Origin: an uncultured bacterium
GTDB lineage: Bacteria > Bacteroidota > Bacteroidia > CAILMK01
Direction of reading: 5' to 3'
Length of the DNA stretch: 64,000 bases
Assembly: GCA_903829945.1 (NCBI GenBank)
Contig: CAIKRV010000086.1
Coordinates: forward strand, 1-64,000
Shown here: piece by piece, positions 38,015 through 48,351 of the stretch
Layout of the letters: the number at the start of each line of letters is the position of its first letter
How positions within the stretch are numbered: the first letter of the stretch is position 1
The notes under the pieces: generated by a model
What the model was told of the DNA's origin: nothing
The model's input: the letters and a program-made list of their open reading frames with translations, nothing else
Databases searched by the model: none
Made by a program: the position numbers and the translations under genes

Positions 38015-38095
38015 ACTTTAGGGGTGTCCCAATATTATGGGACTGAGATGATACCCTTTGAACCTGAAACCGGTCATTCGGACGCAGGGAAAAGT
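38015..38095 (+). ncRNA. TPP (THI-box) riboswitch
   Basis: All conserved THI-box blocks are present in order: GGGGTG (38021), CTGAGAT then ACCC (38043-38055), TTGAACCTGA, CCGG, and CGGACGCAGGGA (ends about 38090). P1 can form from ACTTT (38015-38019) with AAAGT (38091-38095). Binding of thiamine pyrophosphate should repress the downstream thi genes. No terminator hairpin with a T-run follows, so control is probably at translation initiation of thiS, about 30 bases downstream. Confidence 0.96.
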
Positions 38096-38125
38096 TTTAT
38101 CTCATTGCTCACGGTCATTTAAATT

Positions 38126-38329
38126 ATGATTGAAATAACCTTTAACGGGACTATAGAGCAAATTCCCTATCAACTACTTAGTGAATTATTACTGGCAAAA
38201 GGCCTACTGGATAAAACCGGTATTGCAGTAGCAGTTAACCACGAAGTCATTACAAGAGATCACTGGGCATGGTGTCCACTAAAATCCAATGATCAAATCC
38301 TCGTCATCAAAGCCACGCAAGGGGGCTGA
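38126..38329 (+). CDS. thiS: Sulfur carrier protein ThiS
   Basis: 67-residue ubiquitin-fold protein ending in the required Gly-Gly (ATQGG). The C-terminus is adenylated and converted to a thiocarboxylate that delivers sulfur to ThiG. First gene of the operon, directly under the TPP riboswitch. The activating enzyme is presumably the ThiF-rhodanese protein at the end of the cluster. Confidence 0.95.
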   Translation: MIEITFNGTIEQIPYQLLSELLLAKGLLDKTGIAVAVNHEVITRDHWAWCPLKSNDQILVIKATQGG

Positions 38330-38344
38330 TTTATATTCAAATAA

Positions 38345-40183
<1,839 letters not shown>

Positions 40184-40206
40184 TGTAAACTCAAGGAGAA
40201 AAAAAC

Positions 40207-40818
40207 ATGGAAGTACTACTTTTTACGCAGGCAGAATATTGGGATTATGAATCCAAAGCCATAGAACGTTTTTTCAAAGCAGGATTAAAAACCCTTCATA
40301 TTCGCAAGCCTGATTATTCTACCGAGCAAATGATGGAATTTATTGAAAAGATTCCTGAAAAATACAGAAACCGTTTAGTAATCCATTCCCATCATGAATT
40401 AGCCATTCAATATAAATTAAAAGGAATACATATTACGGAAGGTCATAGAAAGGAAAAAGGAATGTTAAATGTAAAATTATTCTTTTATAAAATTCTAAGA
40501 CCAAAATTAACCATAAGTACAAGTTTTCATAGTTTGAATAGTTTTAAAAAAGCTAAAAGAAAATATGACTATGTAATTTTAAGTCCGGTTTTTGAAAGCA
40601 TTTCTAAAAAGGACCATAAACCAACCTATACACTTGCTAAAATTCAGGAAACATTACAAAACACCAATTATAAAGTTGTTGGTGTAGGTGGCATGGACGA
40701 GGATAAAATTCAAACTGCAAAACAAATGGGATTTTATGCCGTTGGATTATTAGGTGGCATTTGGAAGGATGAATTCCCTGAAGAAAAACTTAAAAGAATA
40801 CTTGAATTAAGTTTATGA
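40207..40818 (+). CDS. ThiE/TenI-family protein (divergent thiamine phosphate synthase-like)
   Basis: 203 residues with the TIM-barrel pattern of ThiE/TenI. The strands LHIRKPDYS, LVIHSHHELAIQYKLKGIHIT, LTISTSFHS, YVILSPVFESISK and VVGVGGM correspond to those of ThiE. Diagnostic ThiE residues differ: the usual QLR is HIR, and the ND.....DGVHLGQ.D segment is replaced by HSHHELAIQYKLKGIHITE. A canonical ThiE is encoded two genes later, so this copy is more likely TenI-like or specialised. Its last bases overlap the thiD start (ATGA). Confidence 0.8.
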   Translation: MEVLLFTQAEYWDYESKAIERFFKAGLKTLHIRKPDYSTEQMMEFIEKIPEKYRNRLVIHSHHELAIQYKLKGIHITEGHRKEKGMLNVKLFFYKILRPKLTISTSFHSLNSFKKAKRKYDYVILSPVFESISKKDHKPTYTLAKIQETLQNTNYKVVGVGGMDEDKIQTAKQMGFYAVGLLGGIWKDEFPEEKLKRILELSL

Positions 40819-41567
40819 GTATATTTAATACCGGAAAAATTGAGGCAGTACTTAGTATTGCCGGTTATGACCCTTCCGGTGGTGCAGGCGTATTGGCGGA
40901 TATAAAAACATTTGAATCCTTAGGTAAACATGGCTGTGCCATTTGCACGTGTATTACTTTTCAAAATGATATCGCATTTCATGGATTAAATTGGCTCGAA
41001 TTCGAAACTATAAAAAATCAATTTAATTCTTTAAGCACTCGATTTGAATTTAAGACGGCTAAAATCGGTTTAATTAAAAATATTCAAATGCTTAATGAAT
41101 GTATCGAAATGTTGAAAGATTATTCGTCTGAAATAAAAATAATTTGGGATCCAATTCTGAAAGCAAGTGCCGGATTCGAGTTTCACGAAAAATTCGATGC
41201 TAAATTACTTTATGAATCTTTAAAAAAAATTTATTTAGTTACGCCAAATTTGGAAGAATCCAAACAATTATTTCCTAACGGTCTTGATGATGCTATTGCA
41301 ATTACTAATTTATTAATTAAAGATTGTGAAGTTACAGAGCCTAATGCCGTGGATAATTTATTTGAGGACGGACATTGGCACACAATCTCCGAGAAAAGAA
41401 TTACGGGCTTTGAAAAGCATGGTTCAGGCTGTGTTTTATCTGCTGCTATAAGCGCATATGTTAGTAATGAAAATACTTCGCTAATGCAAGCCTGCAAAGA
41501 GGCTAAATTATATACCCTAAACTTTTTAAAGTCTTCACCGCAAAGAGTTGGCTTTCATAAAAACTAA
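40815..41567 (+). CDS. thiD: Hydroxymethylpyrimidine/phosphomethylpyrimidine kinase ThiD
   Basis: Phosphorylates HMP and HMP-P to the pyrophosphate used by ThiE. 250 residues, ribokinase fold. Conserved AGYDPSGGAGVLADIKTFESLG at the start, WDPILKAS, TPNLEE, and the catalytic GSGC anion hole (KHGSGCVLSAAI). Start overlaps the preceding stop. Confidence 0.95.
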   Translation: MSIFNTGKIEAVLSIAGYDPSGGAGVLADIKTFESLGKHGCAICTCITFQNDIAFHGLNWLEFETIKNQFNSLSTRFEFKTAKIGLIKNIQMLNECIEMLKDYSSEIKIIWDPILKASAGFEFHEKFDAKLLYESLKKIYLVTPNLEESKQLFPNGLDDAIAITNLLIKDCEVTEPNAVDNLFEDGHWHTISEKRITGFEKHGSGCVLSAAISAYVSNENTSLMQACKEAKLYTLNFLKSSPQRVGFHKN

Positions 41568-41570
41568 ATT

Positions 41571-42212
41571 TTGAGTAAAAATAAAATCATAGCGAGACTG
41601 CAATATATTACCGCAGACGGCATTAGTAATAATGATCAAATCAAAATGGTTAAAACCGTTTGCGATGCGGGAATCAATTGGATACAACTGCGCGTAAAAA
41701 ATTTGGACGAAAACTTATGGCTTGAATTGGGGGAAGAAGTTAAAAAAGTAACGGATAGCTACAAAGCCACATTAATTATAAACGATAATGTAAATATTGC
41801 TCAAGAAATAGATGCAGATGGAGTGCATTTGGGAAAAACAGATACCTCACCTTTAGAAGCAAGAAAAATATTAGGTCCCAATAAAATTATTGGCGGTACT
41901 GCAAATGAATCTAAAGACATCTATTTTTTAATGGAATCTCAGGTAAATTATATTGGTTTAGGGCCATATAGATTTACCACAACTAAAAAGGAATTAGCAC
42001 CCATTTTAAAATCAGAAATAATTTCAAGTTTAATTAGTATCCAATCCCATATTCCTATAATTTTAATTGGAGGCATATTACCGCTGGATATACAAACTAT
42101 AATGCAATATGGAGCCTACGGCGTAGCTGTTTCCTCAGGCATAAACTCGGTAAACGACAAAGAAAGAATCATTCAATTATTTCAAGAACAAATTAGTAAG
42201 TTCATTAAATAA
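41571..42212 (+). CDS. thiE: Thiamine phosphate synthase ThiE
   Basis: Joins HMP-PP and the thiazole phosphate to thiamine phosphate. 213 residues with a TTG start. It has the standard ThiE residues: WIQLRVKN, IINDNVNIAQEIDADGVHLGKTD, and GLGPYRFTTTKK (the pyrophosphate-binding loop), then ILIGGIL. The spacing of only 3 bases after thiD supports the TTG. Confidence 0.94.
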   Translation: MSKNKIIARLQYITADGISNNDQIKMVKTVCDAGINWIQLRVKNLDENLWLELGEEVKKVTDSYKATLIINDNVNIAQEIDADGVHLGKTDTSPLEARKILGPNKIIGGTANESKDIYFLMESQVNYIGLGPYRFTTTKKELAPILKSEIISSLISIQSHIPIILIGGILPLDIQTIMQYGAYGVAVSSGINSVNDKERIIQLFQEQISKFIK

Positions 42213-42231
42213 CTGAAACATTAACAAAGCA

Positions 42232-42999
42232 ATGGAAAAATTAATAATAGCAAATAAAATATTTAATTCACGCTTATTTTTAGGCACGGGCAAGTTTGGT
42301 TCTAATAAAATGATGCGTGATGCAATTAATGCCTCAGGTACCGAAATGGTAACGGTTGCCCTTAAAAGAGTAGATACTAATAATCAACAAGATGATTTAG
42401 TTAACCACATCAAAGGAAATCATATTATGTTATTACCCAATACCAGTGGTGTTCGCAATGCCAAAGAAGCCATTCTAGCAGCACAATTAGCGAGGGAAGC
42501 TCTAGAAACCAACTGGCTAAAATTAGAAATTCATCCGGACCCCCGTTATTTACTCCCCGACCCTATCGAAACTTTAAAAGCTGCAGAGGAACTCGCCAAA
42601 ATGAATTTCATTATCTTACCATATATAAACGCAGATCCGGTTTTGTGCAAGCGCCTGGAAGAAGTAGGTACTGCGGCTGTGATGCCTTTAGGATCGCCAA
42701 TAGGCAGCAATAATGGCTTACAAACGCTGGCCATGTTAGAAATAATTATTGCACAAAGCAATGTGCCCGTAATAATTGATGCCGGTATTGGAGCACCTTC
42801 GCATGCAGTACTTGCTATGGAAATGGGGGCTGATGCTGTTTTAGTAAATACTGCTATTGCAGTAGCAGGGATGCCGGAAGAAATGGCGATTGCTTTCAAA
42901 CTCGGAGTAGAAGCAGGACGAATGGCATTTGAAGCAAAGCTGGGAAGTAAGACTATATTTGCAAATGCATCCAGTCCTCTAACATCATTTTTGGATTAA
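42232..42999 (+). CDS. thiG: Thiazole synthase ThiG
   Basis: Builds the thiazole ring from DXP, ThiS-thiocarboxylate and dehydroglycine. 255 residues. [12 protein letters not shown] at the start, the Schiff-base lysine in [28 protein letters not shown] and [22 protein letters not shown]. Full length. Confidence 0.97.
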   Translation: MEKLIIANKIFNSRLFLGTGKFGSNKMMRDAINASGTEMVTVALKRVDTNNQQDDLVNHIKGNHIMLLPNTSGVRNAKEAILAAQLAREALETNWLKLEIHPDPRYLLPDPIETLKAAEELAKMNFIILPYINADPVLCKRLEEVGTAAVMPLGSPIGSNNGLQTLAMLEIIIAQSNVPVIIDAGIGAPSHAVLAMEMGADAVLVNTAIAVAGMPEEMAIAFKLGVEAGRMAFEAKLGSKTIFANASSPLTSFLD

Positions 43000-43021
43000 A
43001 AATTTATTAAAGAGATTTAAG

Positions 43022-44137
43022 ATGAAGGAGGGGAAATTTTTAGACGTTTTTAATAATTACAATTGGGATGAAATATCTGATAATATTTATTCCAAAACGG
43101 AGTTTGATGTTGAATTTGCGTTGTCAAAATCAAAATTAAATTTGGATGATTTTTCCGCATTAATTTCTCCTGCAGCTGCACCTTATTTAGAGGTAATGGC
43201 TCAAAGGAGTAGAACAACTACTTTAAGAAGATTTGGCAATACCATCCAAATGTATGCCCCAATGTATTTATCAAATGAATGTCATAATATATGTACCTAT
43301 TGCGGGTTTAGTTTTGATAATAAAATTCCTCGCAAGACACTAAGCGATGAAGAAATTCTGGAAGAAGTTCGAGTCATAAAATCATATGGATATGATCATA
43401 TTTTATTAGTGACGGGAGAAGCGAATAAACATGTAGATATAAATTATATGATACATGCCATATTATTAATCCGTCCCTATTTTTCTAACATCAGTATAGA
43501 AGTTCAACCGCTAAAATTAGAAGAATATCAAAGATTATCTGAAGCAGGGGTTTATGCTGTTTTGGTGTACCAGGAAACTTATCATTCGGAAAATTACAAT
43601 GATTATCATACCAAAGGCAAAAAAAGTAATTTTAAATATCGCTTAGAAACTCCGGATAGAATTGGTGAAGCCGGAATTCATAAAATTGGATTAGGAGTAC
43701 TCATTGGATTAGAGGATTGGAGAACTGACTCTTGGTTTTGTGCCGCACATTTAAATTATTTAGAAAAAAAATATTGGCAAACTAAGTATTCTATTTCCTT
43801 CCCACGATTACGACCGGCAGAAGGTGTAACCCCGCCCAAAGTAATTATGACGGATAAAGAATTAGTTCAACTCATTTCTGCCTATCGAATTTTTAATGAA
43901 AATGTTGAGTTATCCCTTTCCACGCGTGAGCATTCCACATTTAGAGATCATGCAGTAAGGTTAGGTATCACTTCTTTTAGTGCAGGATCCAAAACAGATC
44001 CCGGCGGATACGCACACCCCAATGAAGCCCTGGAGCAATTTGAAATTTCTGACGAACGTTCTGCACAAGAAATTGCAAGCATGATTAAAATTCAAGGTTA
44101 TGAGGCAATTTGGAAAGATTGGGAACAGATTTTCTAA
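43022..44137 (+). CDS. thiH: 2-iminoacetate (dehydroglycine) synthase ThiH
   Basis: Radical SAM tyrosine lyase that supplies dehydroglycine to ThiG. 371 residues. The cluster motif is CHNICTYCGF (Cx3Cx2C), preceded by APMYLSNE. The C-terminal THI-box-associated domain is complete (STREHSTFRDHAVRLGITSFSAGSKTDPGGY). Use of ThiH rather than the oxidase ThiO suits life with limited oxygen. Confidence 0.97.
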   Translation: MKEGKFLDVFNNYNWDEISDNIYSKTEFDVEFALSKSKLNLDDFSALISPAAAPYLEVMAQRSRTTTLRRFGNTIQMYAPMYLSNECHNICTYCGFSFDNKIPRKTLSDEEILEEVRVIKSYGYDHILLVTGEANKHVDINYMIHAILLIRPYFSNISIEVQPLKLEEYQRLSEAGVYAVLVYQETYHSENYNDYHTKGKKSNFKYRLETPDRIGEAGIHKIGLGVLIGLEDWRTDSWFCAAHLNYLEKKYWQTKYSISFPRLRPAEGVTPPKVIMTDKELVQLISAYRIFNENVELSLSTREHSTFRDHAVRLGITSFSAGSKTDPGGYAHPNEALEQFEISDERSAQEIASMIKIQGYEAIWKDWEQIF

Positions 44138-44274
44138 GTGTTCAATTTGAATAATTCTTCAAAAAAATAATCTCATTTCAAATTGTTTACAACAATGCTT
44201 TATTGATGTATATCAATTATATATAAAATAATAATTTGTTTAGGGTGATTAGAACGAAAATGACATTCCTGTAT

Positions 44275-44282
44275 TATATTTG
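44275..44282 (+). promoter_or_regulatory. -7 element before the thiF-like gene
   Basis: TATATTTG, exact TAnnTTTG, predicted start about 44286. The 156-base gap after thiH and this element suggest that the E1-like gene can be transcribed apart from the riboswitch-controlled genes. No -33 box at normal distance. Confidence 0.4.
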
Positions 44283-44293
44283 TGATAACAACG

Positions 44294-45340
44294 ATGAGGT
44301 ATTCCAAACAAATTAAATTACCGGGCTTTGGTTTAACCAGTCAACAAAAATTAGCTCATGCAAGTTTATTAGTAATTGGAGCCGGTGGATTAGGATGTAC
44401 AGTGCTTCAATACTTGGTAGCAGCAGGAATTGGTAAAATTGGAATTGTAGATTATGATATTGTTGAAGTAAGTAATTTACCACGTCAAGTTTTATATAGT
44501 ACGGAAGATGTCGGTAAATTAAAAGTTGAAGTTGCAGCTCGGCGCTTAAAGGAAATGAATTCCGATGTTAACATTGAAATTTTTCCTTATAAGCTTACGC
44601 AAGAAAACGGATTGAACCTGATTAAGAATTACACTATTGTTGCTGATTGTACTGATAATTTTATAGCAAGATATTTAATTAATGATATTTGTATTTCCTT
44701 AGAGAAGCCATGGGTTTTTGCTTCCATAGAAGGATGGGAAGGGCAAGTATCTGTTTTTAATTTTAACAATGGGCCCAGCTATCGCTGCATTTTTCCTGAA
44801 GCGCCATTAGACGCGCCCAATTGTGATGATTTAGGAATAACAGGCACGGTAGCTGCTTCAACAGCATCTATGCAGGCCAATGAAATATTAAAATGCATTA
44901 CCGGCATCGGGAACACCATGAGTGGAAAACTTTGGGTAATGAATTTTTACAACAATAGTTTTAATTTCATTGAATTTAAACGCAATGAAAAAAACTTTTT
45001 AAAAGTGAATATTGAAAGAAATAGCAAACCAATAATGAAACACGATTTAGAAATAAGTGTCGAGGATTATCTTCAAAATACTGCAAATTATTTTTTAGTA
45101 GATATTCGAGACAGGCATGATTATGAAGATGATCCTTCAGAAGGGGAAAATATACCTTTTGATGAATTACTTAAAGCATTAGGAAGGATTAATTCCGATA
45201 AAAGATATTTATTGCTTTGCTTAGAAGGAAGAAAGAGCTTATTTGTAGCTTATCATGTAAAAGAAAAATACAAAATTGATAATGTATATAGCCTGGATGG
45301 AGGTTGGCAAAAACTAAAATTAGTTGTTAAAGAAATTTAA
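44294..45340 (+). CDS. thiF: ThiF/MoeB-type E1-like enzyme fused to a C-terminal rhodanese domain
   Basis: 348 residues. The N-terminal ThiF/MoeB adenylation domain has YSKQIKLPGFG, the nucleotide loop VIGAGGLGCTVLQYLVAAGIGKIGIVDYDIVEVSNLPRQ (seen in pieces), DCTDNFIARYLIND and the Cys of YRCIFP. The C-terminal rhodanese domain (about 245-348) carries the active loop CLEGRKS. This is a MOCS3/Uba4-like layout that can both adenylate ThiS and provide the persulfide sulfur. The first Cys of the usual CxxC zinc pair is Ser, and I see no second CxxC. I used the ATG; a GTG four codons upstream overlaps the -7 element. It could serve MoaD instead, but its position favours ThiS. Confidence 0.87.
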   Translation: MRYSKQIKLPGFGLTSQQKLAHASLLVIGAGGLGCTVLQYLVAAGIGKIGIVDYDIVEVSNLPRQVLYSTEDVGKLKVEVAARRLKEMNSDVNIEIFPYKLTQENGLNLIKNYTIVADCTDNFIARYLINDICISLEKPWVFASIEGWEGQVSVFNFNNGPSYRCIFPEAPLDAPNCDDLGITGTVAASTASMQANEILKCITGIGNTMSGKLWVMNFYNNSFNFIEFKRNEKNFLKVNIERNSKPIMKHDLEISVEDYLQNTANYFLVDIRDRHDYEDDPSEGENIPFDELLKALGRINSDKRYLLLCLEGRKSLFVAYHVKEKYKIDNVYSLDGGWQKLKLVVKEI

Positions 45341-45344
45341 AATA

Positions 45345-46058
45345 CTAAATAACGTTTAAATTTTCTAGCGCAACTTTTGCAGCAAATTGCTCGGCTTTTT
45401 TCTTCTGTAATCCATTGCCTGAGCCTTTAGATTCTCCATCTACCATTGCTTCTACTACAAAAACCAAGTTATGACCTTCTCGAATGGTTCTAACTAAATT
45501 AAACTCCAAAGTTTTTCCATAACGTTGACACCATTCTAATAATTGACTTTTATAATTAGTATCAATATCACGAATTTTATCAATATCTAAATATTTTTTC
45601 AGGATGACTGATTTAAAGAATTGATTGGCTACTTTATACCCCTTATCTAAAAAAATAGCACCGAATAAGGCCTCAAAACAATTACCCACCATAGAGGGTG
45701 CAATTTCATAAGGACCGCCATGTGATGAGTTTTCTTCTAAAAGCTTATCTAGCCCTAACTCATATCCTAATCGATTAAAAAATTCTCGATTAACTACCTT
45801 GGCCCGCATTTTACTCAAGAAGCCCTCATCTGCATCGGGAAATTTAGCGAATAAATATTCAGCAATAACTAAGCTCAGGACTGCATCGCCTAAAAATTCC
45901 AGGCGTTCATTAGAATCAACTACTTTTAAGCCTCTGGTATCCGAAGCGGATTTATGAGTAAAAGCTTGATGATAAAGCGCAATATTACCCGGACGAAAAC
46001 CGATAAGCTTTTTAAGCCTTGGTTTTAGTGTGTCCTTATCAGCAAATAAGTGAAAAAT
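45345..46058 (-). CDS. rnc: Ribonuclease III, apparently starting at ATT
   Basis: Double-stranded-RNA endonuclease for rRNA and mRNA processing. The frame shows GFRPGNIALYHQAFTHKS, the signature ERLEFLGDAVLSLVIAEYLF with the catalytic acidic residues, and a C-terminal dsRBD ending GLQKKKAEQFAAKVALENL. Reading upstream, there is no ATG, GTG or TTG before the fabF stop, which is in the same frame. The ATT at 46056-46058 gives FHLFADKDTLKPRLKKLIGF, a normal N-terminal length (237 residues in total). The first TTG lies beyond the catalytic signature and cannot be the start. It follows acpP and fabF. The gene is certain; the start is an inference. Confidence 0.9.
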   Translation of the reverse strand: MFHLFADKDTLKPRLKKLIGFRPGNIALYHQAFTHKSASDTRGLKVVDSNERLEFLGDAVLSLVIAEYLFAKFPDADEGFLSKMRAKVVNREFFNRLGYELGLDKLLEENSSHGGPYEIAPSMVGNCFEALFGAIFLDKGYKVANQFFKSVILKKYLDIDKIRDIDTNYKSQLLEWCQRYGKTLEFNLVRTIREGHNLVFVVEAMVDGESKGSGNGLQKKKAEQFAAKVALENLNVI

Positions 46059-46070
46059 TGCTTCAGATTT

Positions 46071-47324
46071 TTAAGCCTTGTACTTTTTGAAAATAATAGA
46101 TGCATTATGACCGCCAAAGCCAAATGTATTACTTAAAGCAGCTCGAACTTCCCTTTCTTGCGGTTTATTGAAGGTAAGATTAAGACGAGGATTAATTTCC
46201 GGATCGTCTTCAAAATGGTTAATTGTTGGAGGTACTATATTATGAATAGTTGACATAATAGCAGCAATAGCTTCAATGGCTCCGGCAGCACCCAAAAGGT
46301 GACCGGTCATTGATTTAGTAGAACTGATATTAATATCATACGCACGCTCCCCAAACATTTTTTCAATAGAAGAAAGTTCACTTACATCACCCAAAGGCGT
46401 TGAAGTACCATGTACATTTATGTAATCAATATCTTGAGGACCTAAACCTGCATTTTCAAAAGCAAATTTAATTACATTTTGTACCCCCAAACCTTCAGGA
46501 TGCGGTGCTGTCATATGGTAAGCATCAGCACTCATGCCGCTACCACCATATTCTGCATAAATTTTTGCACCACGCGCAAGAGCATGATCTAAATCTTCTA
46601 AAATTAATGCACCGGCCCCTTCCCCAAGAACAAAACCATCACGGTTTTTATCGAAAGGCCTGGAAGCAGTAGCATAATCATCGTTTCTTTCAGATAGTGC
46701 ACGCATGGCATTAAAACCTCCAATAGCAGCTTCAACCACCGGAGCTTCAGAACCACCGGTGACCATTACTTTCATATTACCGTAACGAATATGATTTGCT
46801 GCTTCGGCAATAGCGTGATTAGAGGTAGCACAAGCAGATACAGTAGCATAATTAACACCTCTGAAACCATATTTAATTGAAATATGGCCTGCAGCTAAGT
46901 CAATAATCATTTTGGGAATGAAAAAGGGACTAAAACGAGGTGTACCATCACCACTGGCAAATGCTTGAACTTCATCTTGGAAGGTTTTTAAACCTCCGAT
47001 ACCGGAACCAAAAATAACCCCTGTACGGTCCTTGTCAAGGGCGTCTAAATCCAAACCAGAATCCTCAACTGCTTGAGTAGAAGCAGCCAAGGCATACTGA
47101 GTAAAAAGATCAATTCTTTTCACTTCTTTCTTATCAATATAAAGTTCAGGACTAAATTTTTTCACCTCGCAGGCAAATTTAGTCCTGAACTTCTCAGCAT
47201 TAAATTTTGTAATAGGACAAGCTCCGCTCGTTCCTTTCAGGAGATTCTCCCAATAGGTTTGAACATCATTTCCAAGAGGGGTAATTGCCCCTAATCCTGT
47301 AACAACAACTCGTTTTAATTGCAT
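46071..47324 (-). CDS. fabF: 3-oxoacyl-ACP synthase II (FabF)
   Basis: Elongating condensing enzyme of fatty acid synthesis. 417 residues, thiolase fold. The catalytic Cys is in TVSACATSNHAI, the two His in NVHGTSTPLGD and SMTGHLLGAAGAIEA, and the C-terminal loop NTFGFGGHNASI is typical. It lies 18 bases after acpP. Its TAA stop is in frame with the start-less rnc frame that follows directly. Confidence 0.98.
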   Translation of the reverse strand: MQLKRVVVTGLGAITPLGNDVQTYWENLLKGTSGACPITKFNAEKFRTKFACEVKKFSPELYIDKKEVKRIDLFTQYALAASTQAVEDSGLDLDALDKDRTGVIFGSGIGGLKTFQDEVQAFASGDGTPRFSPFFIPKMIIDLAAGHISIKYGFRGVNYATVSACATSNHAIAEAANHIRYGNMKVMVTGGSEAPVVEAAIGGFNAMRALSERNDDYATASRPFDKNRDGFVLGEGAGALILEDLDHALARGAKIYAEYGGSGMSADAYHMTAPHPEGLGVQNVIKFAFENAGLGPQDIDYINVHGTSTPLGDVSELSSIEKMFGERAYDINISSTKSMTGHLLGAAGAIEAIAAIMSTIHNIVPPTINHFEDDPEINPRLNLTFNKPQEREVRAALSNTFGFGGHNASIIFKKYKA

Positions 47325-47342
47325 CTCAATAAGAAGAATGGA

Positions 47343-47579
47343 TTATTTCACCTGCTCTTCAAGGTAGCTGATTGCTTGACCAACAGTGGTAATATTTTCA
47401 GCTTGCTCGTCAGGGATGGAAACATTAAATTCCTTTTCAAGTTCCATGATTAGCTCAACGGTGTCGAGGGAATCGGCGCCGAGGTCATTAGTAAAGCTTG
47501 CCTCAGGTGTAACTTCGCTTTCATCTACACCGAGTTTTTCAACGATAATGGCTTTTACTTTGCTTGCAATGTCAGACAT
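47343..47579 (-). CDS. acpP: Acyl carrier protein
   Basis: 78 residues, acidic four-helix ACP. The phosphopantetheine serine is in [17 protein letters not shown]; the helix III segment is [17 protein letters not shown] chose the ATG giving [17 protein letters not shown]; nine extra residues in the longer frame are not ACP-like. The acpP-fabF-rnc order is common in bacteria. Confidence 0.97.
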   Translation of the reverse strand: MSDIASKVKAIIVEKLGVDESEVTPEASFTNDLGADSLDTVELIMELEKEFNVSIPDEQAENITTVGQAISYLEEQVK

Positions 47580-47606
47580 TTCTTTTCTGTTTAAAAATTT
47601 TTGCAA

Positions 47607-47937
47607 AATAACAACCTTTATTCGGTATTCACCAAAAAAATTGTCATTTTCCTAAAGTTGCTTAATTCAATTATTGATTATCAAGTATTTATAATTTTAG
47701 TTCCCGGCTCCATTTCTTTACAATTCCTTAATTTAGCCCCTATTTTAAGGTCTAAACATGCTTACGAAAAGGCCAAAAACTCAATCAAAAATATATCCTT
47801 TCTAAATATTCCACCAAATTACTTTAAAATCCTTGAAAAAAACGATTTTAAATAATTATTCACATAACTTTAATTTTCGAACCAAGAATTTCCTATTCTT
47901 TATAGTAACTTGCACCTGTTTTCAAATTAAAAATGGT
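47607..47937. other. Intergenic region between acpP and the IPExxxVDY gene
   Basis: About 330 AT-rich bases between divergent genes, so both promoters should lie here. I see no perfect TAnnTTTG on either strand (TAACTTGC near the plus-strand gene is the best near-match) and no RNA gene. The open frames across it do not look like protein. Confidence 0.5.
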
Positions 47938-48351
47938 TTGAAGAAGCATAAATTACAAATTGAAGAAGAACTGGATTTTTCAGCCTTAGCCATTGTTTCT
48001 GCAGCTAAAGACTACAAACTTTGTTTCCAAATTAATAATACTTTGAATATCAATTTAGATAAGTCAACAGTTATTAAAATCTGGGATCCCAAAAATAAAC
48101 TTAGTATTTCTTTTACTTCCTATATATATGCTGACAAAGAAAATGATATCGTTTATTATATAGTTTCAAATAAGGAAGAAGGTAAAATAATGCTGCCAAA
48201 ATTGAAACAAGTTGATTATTTATGTTTCTTGTCCGGTTACAATTCAAGTAACAAAATCGTTGAATGTGCAGAATTGTTAAGCAAAATTGCTTCCGTTCAA
48301 AAAGTATTTACAATTGAAAGCGAATTATTACAAAATATCATAATAGAATAA
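47938..48351 (+). CDS. IPExxxVDY family protein
   Basis: 137 residues with a TTG start. The family, restricted to Bacteroidota, is named for a C-terminal motif that appears here as MLPKLKQVDYLCFLSG. The start region KKHKLQIEEELDFSALAI and the FSALAIVSAAKDYKLCFQINN stretch match its usual N-terminus. I rejected a start 35 codons upstream because that part reads like untranslated sequence. The function is unknown. Its stop overlaps the pyk ATG (TAATG), an arrangement consistent with translational coupling. Confidence 0.8.
   Translation: MKKHKLQIEEELDFSALAIVSAAKDYKLCFQINNTLNINLDKSTVIKIWDPKNKLSISFTSYIYADKENDIVYYIVSNKEEGKIMLPKLKQVDYLCFLSGYNSSNKIVECAELLSKIASVQKVFTIESELLQNIIIE

Noticed and set aside
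45345-45818. Shortened rnc starting at the internal TTG
   Set aside because: It would lack the catalytic RNase III signature and the N-terminal helices; the frame is clearly coding upstream of it.
47601-47855. 84-codon plus-strand frame upstream of the IPExxxVDY gene
   Set aside because: No ordinary protein pattern, no start context, and it lies in the divergent promoter region; judged non-coding.
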